64,000 nucleotides of DNA from JBJYKD01 sp049310025 (GCF_049310025.1 NZ_JBJYKD010000002.1:1-64000); one strand, 5' to 3'; shown: positions 8,631 to 17,499, numbered from the stretch's first letter. The notes: generated by a model not told the origin, from the sequence alone. A program made the numbers and translations.

Positions 8631-9467
8631 TTATCTCCCGCTCAAATCTTCTTCCAATTGAGCCAATTTTTCTCGGGCGTTCTTTTGAACCTCGGCATAT
8701 TTGGTAGAAAAGTCGGGTTTATCCTCATCGGCAAATACTCCGATGGCAAATTTATTGTTAAAAATGTCGCTTTCAGCGATTTTTGTCGTGCTGCTATTTT
8801 TAAGCCACTCCATCATCTCAACGGCGGATTTCATATTGTTAAGCCTTCCGAAATAAGTTGGACATATGCTTATAACATCCACCACCGAAAATCCTTTTTT
8901 CGCAATGGCGGCTTTTATGTATTTTTCCAAAATATTTACATGATACACTGTGGCCCGGGCTACGTATGGCGCTCCCGCGGCCCTGGCCAGGGCGCATATA
9001 TCGAAAGGAGGCTCGATTGAACCAAACCTCGATGTGCTCGTAAAGCTCTTTTCCGGTGTAGTGCCCGAGTACTGGCCGCCTGTCATCCCGTAATTGAAGT
9101 TGTTGGCTATTATGGCGGTTATATCCATATTCCTCCGGGCGGCATGTATAAAGTGGTTTCCCCCTATGGTAACCCCGTCGCCATCCCCCATAAGTGTGAC
9201 CACCTTTAAATTGGGATTTACGGCTTTTACGCCGGTGGCCGCCGCCAGGGCCCTGCCGTGAGTTACGTGAAGGCTGTTGGTGGCCAGATAGTCGTCGGCC
9301 TTTCCCCAGCAGCCGATCCCCGTTACCACCACCACATCTTTTGGGTCCAAATCCAGGTCCGCCAAAGCCCGGGCGGTGGCTTTCAAGATTATGCCGTTTC
9401 CGCAACCCTCACACCAGAAAAACGGCAATTTATCTTCGATAATATAATCAAATATACTCCTGGTCAT
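8631..9467 (-). CDS. korB: 2-oxoacid:ferredoxin oxidoreductase, beta (TPP) subunit
   Basis: The 278-residue thiamine-diphosphate-binding subunit. The N-terminal WCEGCGNG provides cysteines seen in this subfamily, and the TPP/Mg motif runs from GDGDG (near residue 95) to NNFNYGMTGGQ. It forms the active site together with KorA. The start overlaps the end of korA by 20 bases, a sign of translational coupling. Four-subunit architecture with a short beta chain matches 2-oxoglutarate or 2-oxoisovalerate enzymes rather than single-chain pyruvate oxidoreductase. Confidence 0.92.
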   Translation of the reverse strand: MTRSIFDYIIEDKLPFFWCEGCGNGIILKATARALADLDLDPKDVVVVTGIGCWGKADDYLATNSLHVTHGRALAAATGVKAVNPNLKVVTLMGDGDGVTIGGNHFIHAARRNMDITAIIANNFNYGMTGGQYSGTTPEKSFTSTSRFGSIEPPFDICALARAAGAPYVARATVYHVNILEKYIKAAIAKKGFSVVDVISICPTYFGRLNNMKSAVEMMEWLKNSSTTKIAESDIFNNKFAIGVFADEDKPDFSTKYAEVQKNAREKLAQLEEDLSGR

Positions 9468-10593
9468 TTCTTAGAACCTCCTTTGTCCTGCCCACAATCT
9501 CATAAGGCGTAATGATGGTGCCGTCCACCTTGTTTATCCCATAGACGGGCATATCTCCCACCACCCTTTTTACCTCGTTTACAATCTGGCCCAAATTCAT
9601 TTCCGGCACCAGCACCATCTCTGATCTGGAGGCAAGTTCTCTTACCTTCTTTTCGGGGAAAGGCCAGATGGTATTCAGTTGCAATAACCCCGCTCTTACG
9701 CCTTCCCTCCTTAGCATCTTTACGGATTCTCTTACACTTCTAGCCGTGGCGCCGAAAGACACAAAAAGAATATCCGCGTCGCTCGTTTCGAATTCTCTTG
9801 TTATGGTTATCTCGTCTGTATGAGCGTAGATTTTCTCGTAAAGCCTCCTTATTAGCCTGCCGGCATTTTCCGGGGTGTTGTTGGGATAACCTGTCTCGTC
9901 GTGCATGGAACTGGATACATGCAAAATGTAATCGCTCCCAAAACGGGCCAGAGGCGGTACACTATTTTCGGCCGGCCGGTATGGTTTATATTCGTGTGGT
10001 GAAACTCCAGGATAGAGTCTGTCGATTATGGGAATATCATTGTGTAAAACAACCTTTTCCCGCATATGCCCCACAATTTCATCTGATAATAATACCACCG
10101 GTGTCCTGAATTTTTCGGAAAAGTTAAACGCGTATATCATCAAATCGTAGCATTCCTGGGCCGAACTTGGACATAGCACTATAATCGCGTGGTCTCCATG
10201 GGTTCCCCAGCGTGCCTGCATCACATCGGATTGAGCGGGCCTTGTGGCCATGCCCGTGCTGGGACCGCTTCTCTGGACGTTTATCACCACACATGGGGCT
10301 TCGGTCATTATGGCCAGACCCAGATTTTCTTGCATCAAAGAAAACCCGGGACCGCTGGTGGCGGTAAAGGCTTTGGCGCCGGCCATGGACGCTCCCACCA
10401 GTGCCGCCATGCTCCCCAATTCATCTTCCATTTGAATAAAAACTCCCCCCACTGCAGGGAGTCTCTGAGAAGCAATTTCGGCGATTTCCGAGGAAGGGGT
10501 TATGGGGTATCCCGCATAAAATTTGGCACCCGCTTTTATGGCCCCTTCGAGACAGGCCTCGTTGCCTTGCAAAAACATGACTTCCGGGCTCAA
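9448..10593 (-). CDS. korA: 2-oxoacid:ferredoxin oxidoreductase, alpha subunit
   Basis: The 381-residue alpha subunit, with the family motif GYPITPSSEI near residue 30 and a mid-protein SGPGFSLMQE segment. It binds the pyrimidine side of TPP and the 2-oxoacid. The start is TTG directly after the stop of korD (TAA-TTG) with a GGAGG site inside the end of korD. Located in the operon D-A-B-C under the sigma-54 promoter at 10841-10857. Confidence 0.93.
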   Translation of the reverse strand: MSPEVMFLQGNEACLEGAIKAGAKFYAGYPITPSSEIAEIASQRLPAVGGVFIQMEDELGSMAALVGASMAGAKAFTATSGPGFSLMQENLGLAIMTEAPCVVINVQRSGPSTGMATRPAQSDVMQARWGTHGDHAIIVLCPSSAQECYDLMIYAFNFSEKFRTPVVLLSDEIVGHMREKVVLHNDIPIIDRLYPGVSPHEYKPYRPAENSVPPLARFGSDYILHVSSSMHDETGYPNNTPENAGRLIRRLYEKIYAHTDEITITREFETSDADILFVSFGATARSVRESVKMLRREGVRAGLLQLNTIWPFPEKKVRELASRSEMVLVPEMNLGQIVNEVKRVVGDMPVYGINKVDGTIITPYEIVGRTKEVLRNDQEYI

Positions 10594-10800
10594 TTATATC
10601 GCCTCCTCTTTTTCCACAAATATGGCTATATCCGGGCACCTGAGATAACACCAGTTACATCCGATACAATCTTCAGGTCGGACCACATGGGGAACGGCAT
10701 TTATTTTAATTTCAAGGACTTTTTTAGGACAAAAAGCAACGCAAATGCCACATTTTTTGCATCTTTTTTTATTTACAGAAATCGAATAGCGCTTCTCCAT
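10594..10800 (-). CDS. korD: 2-oxoacid:ferredoxin oxidoreductase, delta (2[4Fe-4S]) subunit
   Basis: A 68-residue ferredoxin-like subunit with two CxxCxxCxxxC clusters, starting with CKKCGICVAFC and CIGCNWCYLRC. It passes electrons from the TPP site to soluble ferredoxin. First gene of the operon; the promoter with sigma-54 signature ends about 40 bases upstream of its ATG. Confidence 0.93.
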   Translation of the reverse strand: MEKRYSISVNKKRCKKCGICVAFCPKKVLEIKINAVPHVVRPEDCIGCNWCYLRCPDIAIFVEKEEAI

Positions 10801-10840
10801 CTTATACCCTCCGTTATTAAGGAAATTTGAAAAAATTATT

Positions 10841-10857
10841 ACGCATAAACCGTGCCA
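10841..10857 (-). promoter_or_regulatory. Sigma-54 (RpoN) promoter of korDABC
   Basis: Read on the minus strand, TGGCAC (10857-10852) and ATGC (10846-10843) match the -24/-12 elements, and the invariant GG and GC are exactly ten bases apart. The site lies between the stop of a sigma-54 activator gene and the first kor gene. The only deviation is A for the first T of TTGC. Confidence 0.85.
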
Positions 10858-10869
10858 GGTAGCGCCTTT

Positions 10870-12798
10870 TTATTCGACTTCTTTCAATTTTTTCCATAAA
10901 GTTGTCCTGCTTATACCCAATTCTCTGGCAAGTGCCGCTTTATTGCCGCCAAAAACTCTGTTTAATTGGTTTATAATCTGTTTTTCCATTTCGTGCAGGG
11001 TACCGACTTCTATTAATAATTTGATTTTTCCGGTGTTCTGGGAATCTTCAAAAATATCCGACTCGGATAAGAGGGTTTTTATGAGGGAAATATCCAGGTC
11101 GTATTTTTCTGAAAGGATGACGCATTTTTCCATAAGATTTTTCAGCTCTCTTATGTTACCTGGCCAGGTATATGTTTGAAGGTATTCTATAACTGACCTG
11201 CTCAGATTGGTGTTGACCCATTTATTGTAAAGGCGATTAAACTCCGCGATAAATTTTTGCGCCAGGGGAATTATATCCTCCACTCTTTCCCGAAGCGGCG
11301 GTACTTTAAGGGTTAAAATATTCAATCTGTAAAAAAGGTCCGCTCTGAATTTTCCCTCCTGCACCCTTTTTTTAAGGTCCATGTTTGTGGCGGCAATTAT
11401 TCTTACATCCACGGGAATATACCTGTTTCCCCCGACGCGCATTACTTTTTTTTCTTGAAGAACTCTCAACAACTGAGCCTGAATGTTTACCGGAATTTCC
11501 CCTATTTCATCCAGAAAGAGGGTGCCTCCATGGGCCAGTTCGAAAAGACCTGTTTTCCCTCCTTTTTTTGCCCCCGTAAAGGCCCCTTCCTCGTAACCGA
11601 ACAGCTCGCTCTCCAATAAATTTTCGGGCAGCGCGGCGCAATTTACCGCTACAAAGGGGCCATCGGCCCTGGGACTGGCTGCATGAATGCTGTTGGCAAA
11701 CAACTCCTTTCCTGTTCCGCTCTCTCCGACAATCAATACGGTGGAATTTGTTCTGCTGTATTTTATGGCCACGTCTATGGTTTCTTTTATTTTTTTGCTC
11801 GTTCCGACAATATCCTCAAAGGTGTAAGATGATGTGAGGCCCTTCTTATACAATTCCTCCCTGATGCTCTTTTCAAGCTCCTGGATCTTTTTAATTTCCT
11901 GAAAGGTTATAACGGTGCCTATTTTCTGGTTTTTTACGGAGATATGTGCTCTGTTAACGACGATTTTAGTTTTGTTAACTTCTGCGATCTCTTTTATCGT
12001 CGGTTCACCGTTTTTATAGATTTGATTAAAAACATGAAAGTTCGCATCCTGCGGTTTTCTATTTATTATCCTATCCTTTGGTACGCCAAGTATTTTTTCC
12101 GCCGCCGGATTGTACATGATTATTCTCTTGTCTTCGTCTAAAGCCACAATACCTTCATAAGAATAATCCAGCAGAGTTTTCATGAGTTCTTTCTGTGCCC
12201 TGTCTTTTTCCAATACGGCGTAAATGTTTTTGGCCGCATTTATGGCCTGAATAACCGAAAACTTGTTGGACAATACCAGCCGGCCTTCCATTCCAAGTTT
12301 AACCGCTTCCTCTAAGACGCACGCTCCTGTTCCTACGGCCACGGTAATGCCGCGGCTTTTTGCCTCCCTTAAAAGTTTTATCAATTCGGCATCTGTTTTA
12401 TAGTAAAAGCAGCAGATGTTTTTGTTTAATATCCTGGAAAACAAATCAAAATTAAAATGCCCCTTTTTATAGTCATAGCCGAAAAATCCTATCGAATCGT
12501 GTTTGAATGTAGACTCATATATGGCCAGGAAGACGTCAAAGTCCGTAATCTCTATGCTCACCAGGGGAAGGTCCACGTTTTTCTTAATTAAAGCAGCCGT
12601 GGCACCCCTGCTGATAATGACTTCAATATTTTTCTCTCTTACAAGCTTTTTGGCTATTTCTACACCTTCGTACAGGACACCCTCGCATATTATTATATTT
12701 TCGCCCAGTTCCTCGGAAGCTTTTCGCGCAATTTCCGTCAATTCGGGATAAGGTGAAATCAGGGCAATATTGGGATTGATGTTTATCTCCTCCCTCAA
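10870..12798 (-). CDS. Sigma-54-dependent transcriptional activator with PrpR_N sensor
   Basis: A 642-residue bacterial enhancer-binding protein. Domains in order: a PrpR_N-type sensor (about 10-175), a PAS domain (about 200-300, with AAEKILGV), an AAA+ domain (about 325-560) with Walker A GESGTGKE and the sigma-54 contact motif GAFTGA, and a Fis-type helix-turn-helix at the C-terminus (ALARELGISRTTLWKKL). It most likely activates the kor operon directly downstream, since a sigma-54 promoter lies in the 69-base gap. TTG start coupled to the stop of the preceding M42 gene (TGA-A-TTG). The inducer is unknown; PrpR_N domains in relatives sense small carboxylic metabolites. Confidence 0.92.
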   Translation of the reverse strand: MREEININPNIALISPYPELTEIARKASEELGENIIICEGVLYEGVEIAKKLVREKNIEVIISRGATAALIKKNVDLPLVSIEITDFDVFLAIYESTFKHDSIGFFGYDYKKGHFNFDLFSRILNKNICCFYYKTDAELIKLLREAKSRGITVAVGTGACVLEEAVKLGMEGRLVLSNKFSVIQAINAAKNIYAVLEKDRAQKELMKTLLDYSYEGIVALDEDKRIIMYNPAAEKILGVPKDRIINRKPQDANFHVFNQIYKNGEPTIKEIAEVNKTKIVVNRAHISVKNQKIGTVITFQEIKKIQELEKSIREELYKKGLTSSYTFEDIVGTSKKIKETIDVAIKYSRTNSTVLIVGESGTGKELFANSIHAASPRADGPFVAVNCAALPENLLESELFGYEEGAFTGAKKGGKTGLFELAHGGTLFLDEIGEIPVNIQAQLLRVLQEKKVMRVGGNRYIPVDVRIIAATNMDLKKRVQEGKFRADLFYRLNILTLKVPPLRERVEDIIPLAQKFIAEFNRLYNKWVNTNLSRSVIEYLQTYTWPGNIRELKNLMEKCVILSEKYDLDISLIKTLLSESDIFEDSQNTGKIKLLIEVGTLHEMEKQIINQLNRVFGGNKAALARELGISRTTLWKKLKEVE

Positions 12799-12799
12799 T

Positions 12800-13777
12800 T
12801 CATCCCTCTATTAACTGTAACAGCAGTTCAACACCCACTTCAAGGTCTTTTAAACACACCATTTCCGAAGGTGTATGAACATACCTGGCGGGAATAGACA
12901 GCCCGCCGGCCGGCACTCCCGACCGGGTCAAGTGGATTGCACCCGAATCGGTCCCGCCAAATTCGAGGACCTCCATCTGATACGGTAAATTCCTTTGTTC
13001 CGCAGCCATTATAAGAGCCTCTTTGACTTTCGGATGGCTTATGACCGAATTGTCTTTGACCTTTATGGCCGGTCCCTTCCCCAGATTAACAGCCATCTTT
13101 TGAGCTTCGGGGGTATCTCCGGTCAAAGTAACATCCACAGCTATAGCCAAATCGGGGTCCACTCCAAAAGCCGATGTTCTGGCTCCCCTTAATCCCACTT
13201 CTTCCTGCACAGTAAACACAAAAAACGTGTTGAATTTCGGTTTTTTCAATTTTTGCAGGACTTCAATTAAAACCGCGCATCCCGCACGGTCATCCAGCGC
13301 TTTGGATATTACAAAATCCCCCGATATGTCGCATTCCCTATAGAAGGTGGCCATATCTCCTATTTTCACCCTTTTCAGGGCTTCTTCCCTCGTTTCAGCG
13401 CCAATATCTATAAACATCTTATTCAATTTTAAATCTTTCATGTCATCGAGCTTTTCCATCCCGAAAACTCCAATGACGCCGTTGGCAAAAATAACCCTCT
13501 CGCCTATCAACGTAAACGGAGAAACGCCTCCCACATTTGAAAATCTCAAAAACCCCCTTTCATCTATGTTTGTCACAATAACCCCTATTTCATCCATGTG
13601 GGCCGCCAGCATCAACCTTTCTCCGTCGCCGCCCTTTTGCGCAACGATATTCCCGAGTTTATCTACTTTTACATAGTCGGCATAAGGCTTTATTTTATTT
13701 ATTATCGCATCCCGGATTACATCCTCGCTGCCGGAAGGCCCGAATGCCCGGGTGAGTTCCATTATTAGCTCCTTCAT
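12800..13777 (-). CDS. M42 family aminopeptidase, copy 3
   Basis: A 325-residue di-metal aminopeptidase of the TET/FrvX/YsdC type, which trims short peptides in the cytoplasm. Metal ligands and catalytic residues are visible: AHMDEIG (His), ALDDRAGC (Asp), QEEVGLRG (Glu pair), DVT (Asp) and RYVHTPSE (His). It is the third of three tandem M42 genes and is followed by the sigma-54 activator without a gap. Confidence 0.92.
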   Translation of the reverse strand: MKELIMELTRAFGPSGSEDVIRDAIINKIKPYADYVKVDKLGNIVAQKGGDGERLMLAAHMDEIGVIVTNIDERGFLRFSNVGGVSPFTLIGERVIFANGVIGVFGMEKLDDMKDLKLNKMFIDIGAETREEALKRVKIGDMATFYRECDISGDFVISKALDDRAGCAVLIEVLQKLKKPKFNTFFVFTVQEEVGLRGARTSAFGVDPDLAIAVDVTLTGDTPEAQKMAVNLGKGPAIKVKDNSVISHPKVKEALIMAAEQRNLPYQMEVLEFGGTDSGAIHLTRSGVPAGGLSIPARYVHTPSEMVCLKDLEVGVELLLQLIEG

Positions 13778-13778
13778 C

Positions 13779-14798
13779 TCAATTCAATCCCCTTTCCTGT
13801 ATATCTAAAATTAAGGCATCCACCAGTTCAACAGTGTGTTTTATATCATCAAGACTGGCAACACTTACAGGTGAGTGAATGTACCTGCAGGGTACCGATA
13901 TTACAAGGGTGGGGATCCCTTCCCCCGTGGTCTGGATTCGACCCCCATCGGTCCCGCCGAAGGTCGTCCGCTTTAACTGGCACGGTATGCCCTTTTTTTC
14001 GGCTATCTTCAATGCCCTGTCTAATAATTTCCTGTCGGCAATATAAGTCATATCCATAACCGTCAGGGCGGGGCCTTTGCCGACGGTGGTGCAGTAACCT
14101 TCTTCTTTGGTGTCCGGCACGTCGGACGCGAAAGTACCTTCCACCACTATGGCCATATCCGGGTTTACGGCATAGGCGGCCACGGCAGAACCCCTTAAAC
14201 CTATCTCCTCCTGTACGGTAAAAGCTCCCGTTATGCATATATCATACCGCTTTTTTAAAACCTCACAAATGACGTAACATCCTACCCTGTCATCCAGGGC
14301 TTTCGCCTTGATATGATTTTCGCCGAATTCCTCAAATTCCGTATCAAAAGCGGCAAAATCCCCTATTTTAACTTTTTTTTCGGCATCTTCTCTGTCCCTG
14401 GCGCCGATGTCGATATAGAGGTTTTTTGATTTTAACGCTACTTCCCTTTCTTTTGGCTCCTGGAGGTGAATGGCTTTTGCGCCTATTACACCTCTTATCC
14501 TGTGAGGTCCGACTATAACCGATTTTGACACCAGCACCCTGTCATCAATACCGCCAACGGTGTTGAATTTTAACCATCCGTTTTTGTCAATGGACTTGAT
14601 CATTAGACCCACTTCGTCCATATGCGCCGAGAGCATTATTTTGGGGCTGGATATTTTGCCGTTTTTTTCAACAAATAAATTTCCCAGGGCATCGGTCCTG
14701 ATATTCCCGAGACCCCTCATCTCTCGCTTCAATATGTTTCGAACCTCGTCTTCGGCGCCCGAGACCCCAAAAGCCTCTGAAAGTTCTTTTAATAACAT
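13779..14798 (-). CDS. M42 family aminopeptidase, copy 2
   Basis: A 339-residue paralogue with the same ligand set: AHMDEVG, ALDDRVGC, QEEIGLRG and RYIHSP. Its start overlaps the end of the first M42 gene by 10 bases and its stop lies 1 base before the next one, so the three are translated together. TET particles made of mixed M42 chains are known in archaea, so hetero-oligomers are possible here (inference). Confidence 0.92.
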   Translation of the reverse strand: MLLKELSEAFGVSGAEDEVRNILKREMRGLGNIRTDALGNLFVEKNGKISSPKIMLSAHMDEVGLMIKSIDKNGWLKFNTVGGIDDRVLVSKSVIVGPHRIRGVIGAKAIHLQEPKEREVALKSKNLYIDIGARDREDAEKKVKIGDFAAFDTEFEEFGENHIKAKALDDRVGCYVICEVLKKRYDICITGAFTVQEEIGLRGSAVAAYAVNPDMAIVVEGTFASDVPDTKEEGYCTTVGKGPALTVMDMTYIADRKLLDRALKIAEKKGIPCQLKRTTFGGTDGGRIQTTGEGIPTLVISVPCRYIHSPVSVASLDDIKHTVELVDALILDIQERGLN

Positions 14799-15838
14799 GC
14801 CAACCCCCCCACGAAATTATCATCGATAGAAGAAATGAACAGCGCCAGCAGCCTGCCCGCCATTTTAATGTCATCCAGGGCGAGAGTTTCCACGGTGGTA
14901 TGCATATACCGAAGGGGAATTGACACAAGAGCCGTGGGAATCCCTTCTCTTGTAATTTGCATAGCCCAGGCGTCAGTCCCCGTTGAAGATGGCTCCGGGT
15001 CTATCTGATACGGAATTTTGTAGTCATCAGCCAGTTCCTTCAGTCTGTGAAAAAGCTTTGGATGGATATTGGGGCCGAGAGCCAGAACGGGACCTCTGCC
15101 GAGTTTTTGAGTCTCTTCCTCAGGTACATCCGGCATGTTTGCGTGGCACACGTCTATGGCCACCCCTATATGAGGGTATATGCTGAAACTGCTGACTATC
15201 GCCCCCCTCAAGCCTACCTCTTCCTGCACGGTGGCCACGGCGTATACATCCGCACTGAAACTTAGTCGATTTAACTCTTGCAAAACCACAATAATCGCTG
15301 CTATTCCGGCCCGGTCGTCCAGGGCGCTGGAAGAAAAAGTGTCGTTGAGCAATTCCAGCGGTTTTCGCTTAAGTGTTATAAAATCTCCCACTCTCACCAG
15401 TTTTTTGACCTCATCTGCCGGAAGGCCCGTATCTATGAACATGTCTTCCGATTTAATAGACTTTTTTCTCTCTTCCGGTTCCTGAATATGCGGAGGTTTG
15501 TTGCCGATTATGCCTTTTATCTCTTGTCTGCCGTGAATAACAACCTCCTGGGCCGGCAATATCCTCTGATCTACGCCTCCGACAAAAGCAAACCTAATAA
15601 AGCCTTTGTCGTCGATCTGCTTAACCATGAGGCCTATTTCGTCCATATGTGCCGCAAGCATCACCTTAAATTCGCCTTTTAAACCTTTTTTTAGCCCTAT
15701 CACATTGCCAAGCCTGTCCTCTTCTACCCGGTCGCAGTAAATGCGGAAAATATCCTTAACGGTTTGATTTAGCCGGAATTCGCCGCCCGAAGGCGCTGCG
15801 GGTTCCAAGACTTTTTTCAGTGTTTCGGTCAACCTCAA
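14789..15838 (-). CDS. M42 family aminopeptidase, copy 1
   Basis: About 349 residues, with AHMDEIG, ALDDRAGI, QEEVGLRG and RYMHTT in the expected order. The start is set at a TTG (15838) because AAAGGGGG precedes it at the right distance; the frame extends upstream to 15895 without a ribosome-binding site. First gene of the run M42-M42-M42-activator-kor. Compared with its neighbours the substrate-loop residues differ, so the three may have different peptide preferences. Confidence 0.9.
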   Translation of the reverse strand: MRLTETLKKVLEPAAPSGGEFRLNQTVKDIFRIYCDRVEEDRLGNVIGLKKGLKGEFKVMLAAHMDEIGLMVKQIDDKGFIRFAFVGGVDQRILPAQEVVIHGRQEIKGIIGNKPPHIQEPEERKKSIKSEDMFIDTGLPADEVKKLVRVGDFITLKRKPLELLNDTFSSSALDDRAGIAAIIVVLQELNRLSFSADVYAVATVQEEVGLRGAIVSSFSIYPHIGVAIDVCHANMPDVPEEETQKLGRGPVLALGPNIHPKLFHRLKELADDYKIPYQIDPEPSSTGTDAWAMQITREGIPTALVSIPLRYMHTTVETLALDDIKMAGRLLALFISSIDDNFVGGLACY

Positions 15839-15962
15839 GTTAATCCCCCTTTCCTTTAATTGTATATTTCTACACGTTAACAAAGTTTCCTTCAATCTCT
15901 AAAATTATATTTCCCTCTAGAGGTTAAAATATTTTCGGAAAAAATTTTTTAGAAGCGTGGAC

Positions 15963-15991
15963 TTGACGAAAAATCCTTTTTATTATATACT
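15963..15991 (+). promoter_or_regulatory. Sigma-A promoter of the tRNA cluster
   Basis: TTGACG (15963-15968) and TATACT (15986-15991) are 17 bases apart, and the first tRNA begins 14 bases after the -10 box. The region between the M42 gene start and this promoter shows no other gene. Confidence 0.85.
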
Positions 15992-16004
15992 AATAATTGC
16001 GTTC

Positions 16005-16081
16005 GGGCCCATAGCTCAATTGGTTAGAGCAACCGGCTCATAACCGGTTGGTTCTAGGTTCGAGTCCTAGTGGGCCCACCA
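16005..16081 (+). tRNA. tRNA-Met (CAT anticodon), elongator type
   Basis: Acceptor GGGCCCA pairs with TGGGCCC, the anticodon loop is CTCATAA, and CCA is encoded. The first base pair is a normal G-C, so it is not an initiator tRNA. A tRNA-Ile2 with a modified CAT anticodon cannot be excluded. Confidence 0.93.
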
Positions 16082-16086
16082 GTTTT

Positions 16087-16162
16087 GCCGACGTAGCTCA
16101 ATTGGCAGAGCAGCTGACTTGTAATCAGCAGGTTGCGGGTTCGAGTCCCATCGTCGGCTCCA
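16087..16162 (+). tRNA. tRNA-Thr (TGT anticodon)
   Basis: Acceptor GCCGACG pairs with CGTCGGC; the anticodon loop CTTGTAA gives TGT; CCA is encoded. It follows tRNA-Met by 5 bases. Confidence 0.95.
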
Positions 16163-16178
16163 GGCATCAAAAAATTGT

Positions 16179-16264
16179 GGAGAGATTCCCGAGCTGGCCA
16201 AAGGGGGCAGACTGTAAATCTGCTGGCGATGCCTTCGGTGGTTCGAATCCACCTCTCTCCACCA
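16179..16264 (+). tRNA. tRNA-Tyr (GTA anticodon)
   Basis: Acceptor GGAGAGA pairs with TCTCTCC; anticodon stem GCAGA/TCTGC with loop CTGTAAA gives GTA; a long variable arm typical of bacterial tRNA-Tyr is present and CCA is encoded. Confidence 0.95.
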
Positions 16265-16273
16265 TATATATGT

Positions 16274-16349
16274 GGGCCATTAGCTCAGCTGGTAGAGCAC
16301 CTGACTCTTAATCAGGGTGTCGTGGGTTCGAAGCCTACATGGCCCACCA
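16274..16349 (+). tRNA. tRNA-Lys (CTT anticodon)
   Basis: Acceptor GGGCCAT pairs with ATGGCCC; anticodon stem CCTGA/TCAGG with loop CTCTTAA gives CTT; CCA is encoded. Last tRNA of the cluster. Confidence 0.94.
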
Positions 16350-16359
16350 TAGAATTTTG

Positions 16360-16378
16360 AAGGCTTTCAAGCCTTTTT
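16360..16378 (+). terminator. Terminator of the tRNA cluster
   Basis: AAGGC-TTTCAA-GCCTT followed by a T-rich run directly after tRNA-Lys. Confidence 0.75.
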
Positions 16379-16433
16379 ATTATTTCCGTTTTTCGGGTTT
16401 GCTCCAATTTTGATTACAGTTGGTTTATTTTGC

Positions 16434-16472
16434 AATCAAAAAACCGCTTTTTTAAAGAGCGGTTTTTTGATT
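16434..16472. terminator. Strong bidirectional terminator between tRNAs and cheR
   Basis: A perfect 15-bp stem (AATCAAAAAACCGCT with AGCGGTTTTTTGATT) and T tracts in both directions. It ends the minus-strand cheR transcript and backs up the tRNA terminator. Confidence 0.85.
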
Positions 16473-16540
16473 TTGTAACACCATGACGCCGGCCGACATA
16501 ACAGAGTACTCCTTAGCCAACTTAACCCCCCCTTTTCACT

Positions 16541-17326
16541 TTAATCCGATCCGCTTTTTTGTTTCTGATAGAAAAAGTTTTTTATGCTCGTAAACCCGTA
16601 TTTTTGTGGCATTATAATTTGTTCAGTACTTCCGACAAATAAAATTCCACTGTCGGTTAAAGCGTTATAAAATTTTTTATATAACTTATCCTTGGCATCT
16701 TCGGTAAAATATATCATTACATTCCTGCATAAAATCAAATCACATTGAGACGGAAATTCGTCTTCAAGCAGGTTCAAATGCTTAAAATCGACTTCTTTCT
16801 TAATTTCATCCTTAATGGCAAAAATTTCGCCATTTTTTGTAAAATACTTTTTCATCATTTCTTCCGGTACATTCGTCAGGCTTTTTCGAACGTATTCCCC
16901 TCTTTTCGCATGCTCCAAAGCTCTGTCATCTATGTCTGTAGCCAGAATGTATACTCTATCCATCACACCCATCTTCTCGGCCAATAGTGCCAGAGAATAG
17001 GGTTCTTCCCCGGCAGCGCAAGCTGAGCTCCATATTTTCACCTTTTTTTTTCTGGATATTATGTTTGGCAGGATATATTGTTCAAGAACCTGCCACTGTG
17101 AGGGATTTCGGAAAAATTCCGATACGTTTATGGTTATATACTCTAGAAATTCCCTTAAATGTTTTTGACTTTCTTTTAAAAGCTTAAGGTACGCAACGTA
17201 ATCGTCAAGGCCGTTTCTCTTAATCAGGGATTCGATCCGTCTTCTCATCTGTTTTTCCTTATAATAATTGAGGTCAATATTCGTCAGCTTTTTAATCTGA
17301 ATTGTAAATTCCGCATAGCCCTCCAA
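16541..17326 (-). CDS. cheR: CheR-type chemoreceptor glutamate methyltransferase
   Basis: A 261-residue S-adenosylmethionine-dependent methyltransferase. The N-terminal all-alpha CheR domain (1-75) is followed by the Rossmann-type domain with NVSEFFRNP, WSSACAAGEEPYSLA (SAM-binding glycine loop) and LCRNVMIYF. It would methylate glutamates of chemoreceptors. TTG start with AGAGGGGG upstream. No other chemotaxis or flagellar gene is in the window, so its receptor partners lie elsewhere. Confidence 0.92.
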   Translation of the reverse strand: MEGYAEFTIQIKKLTNIDLNYYKEKQMRRRIESLIKRNGLDDYVAYLKLLKESQKHLREFLEYITINVSEFFRNPSQWQVLEQYILPNIISRKKKVKIWSSACAAGEEPYSLALLAEKMGVMDRVYILATDIDDRALEHAKRGEYVRKSLTNVPEEMMKKYFTKNGEIFAIKDEIKKEVDFKHLNLLEDEFPSQCDLILCRNVMIYFTEDAKDKLYKKFYNALTDSGILFVGSTEQIIMPQKYGFTSIKNFFYQKQKSGSD

Positions 17327-17461
17327 ATAAAAAAACCCCCTCTACTTATTCAGAGCTATCCTATTAAGGATAATTATAACATAATATAAAAATGATTCCA
17401 CTGGAAATACTCAGACCACCAGAGGGAGGCGGCAACGAAACCCGCGGCACGGAGGAAAAAT

Positions 17462-17499
17462 AAAAAAATCCATGATACACGTACTTTTGTGTATCATGG
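17462..17499 (-). terminator. Second terminator-like hairpin between speD and cheR
   Basis: CCATGATACAC (17470-17480) and GTGTATCATGG (17489-17499) form a perfect 11-bp stem with an 8-base loop. On the minus strand it is followed by A and seven U residues, so it reads as a rho-independent terminator in that direction. Confidence 0.75.

Noticed and set aside
8839..9405. A 188-codon minus-strand frame within korB
   Set aside because: It is a shifted frame of the conserved TPP subunit, rich in Gly, Arg and His as expected from out-of-frame reading.
16048..16360. Short frames across the tRNA cluster on both strands
   Set aside because: They run through perfect tRNA structures; translations contain the typical artefact strings seen when tRNA genes are translated.
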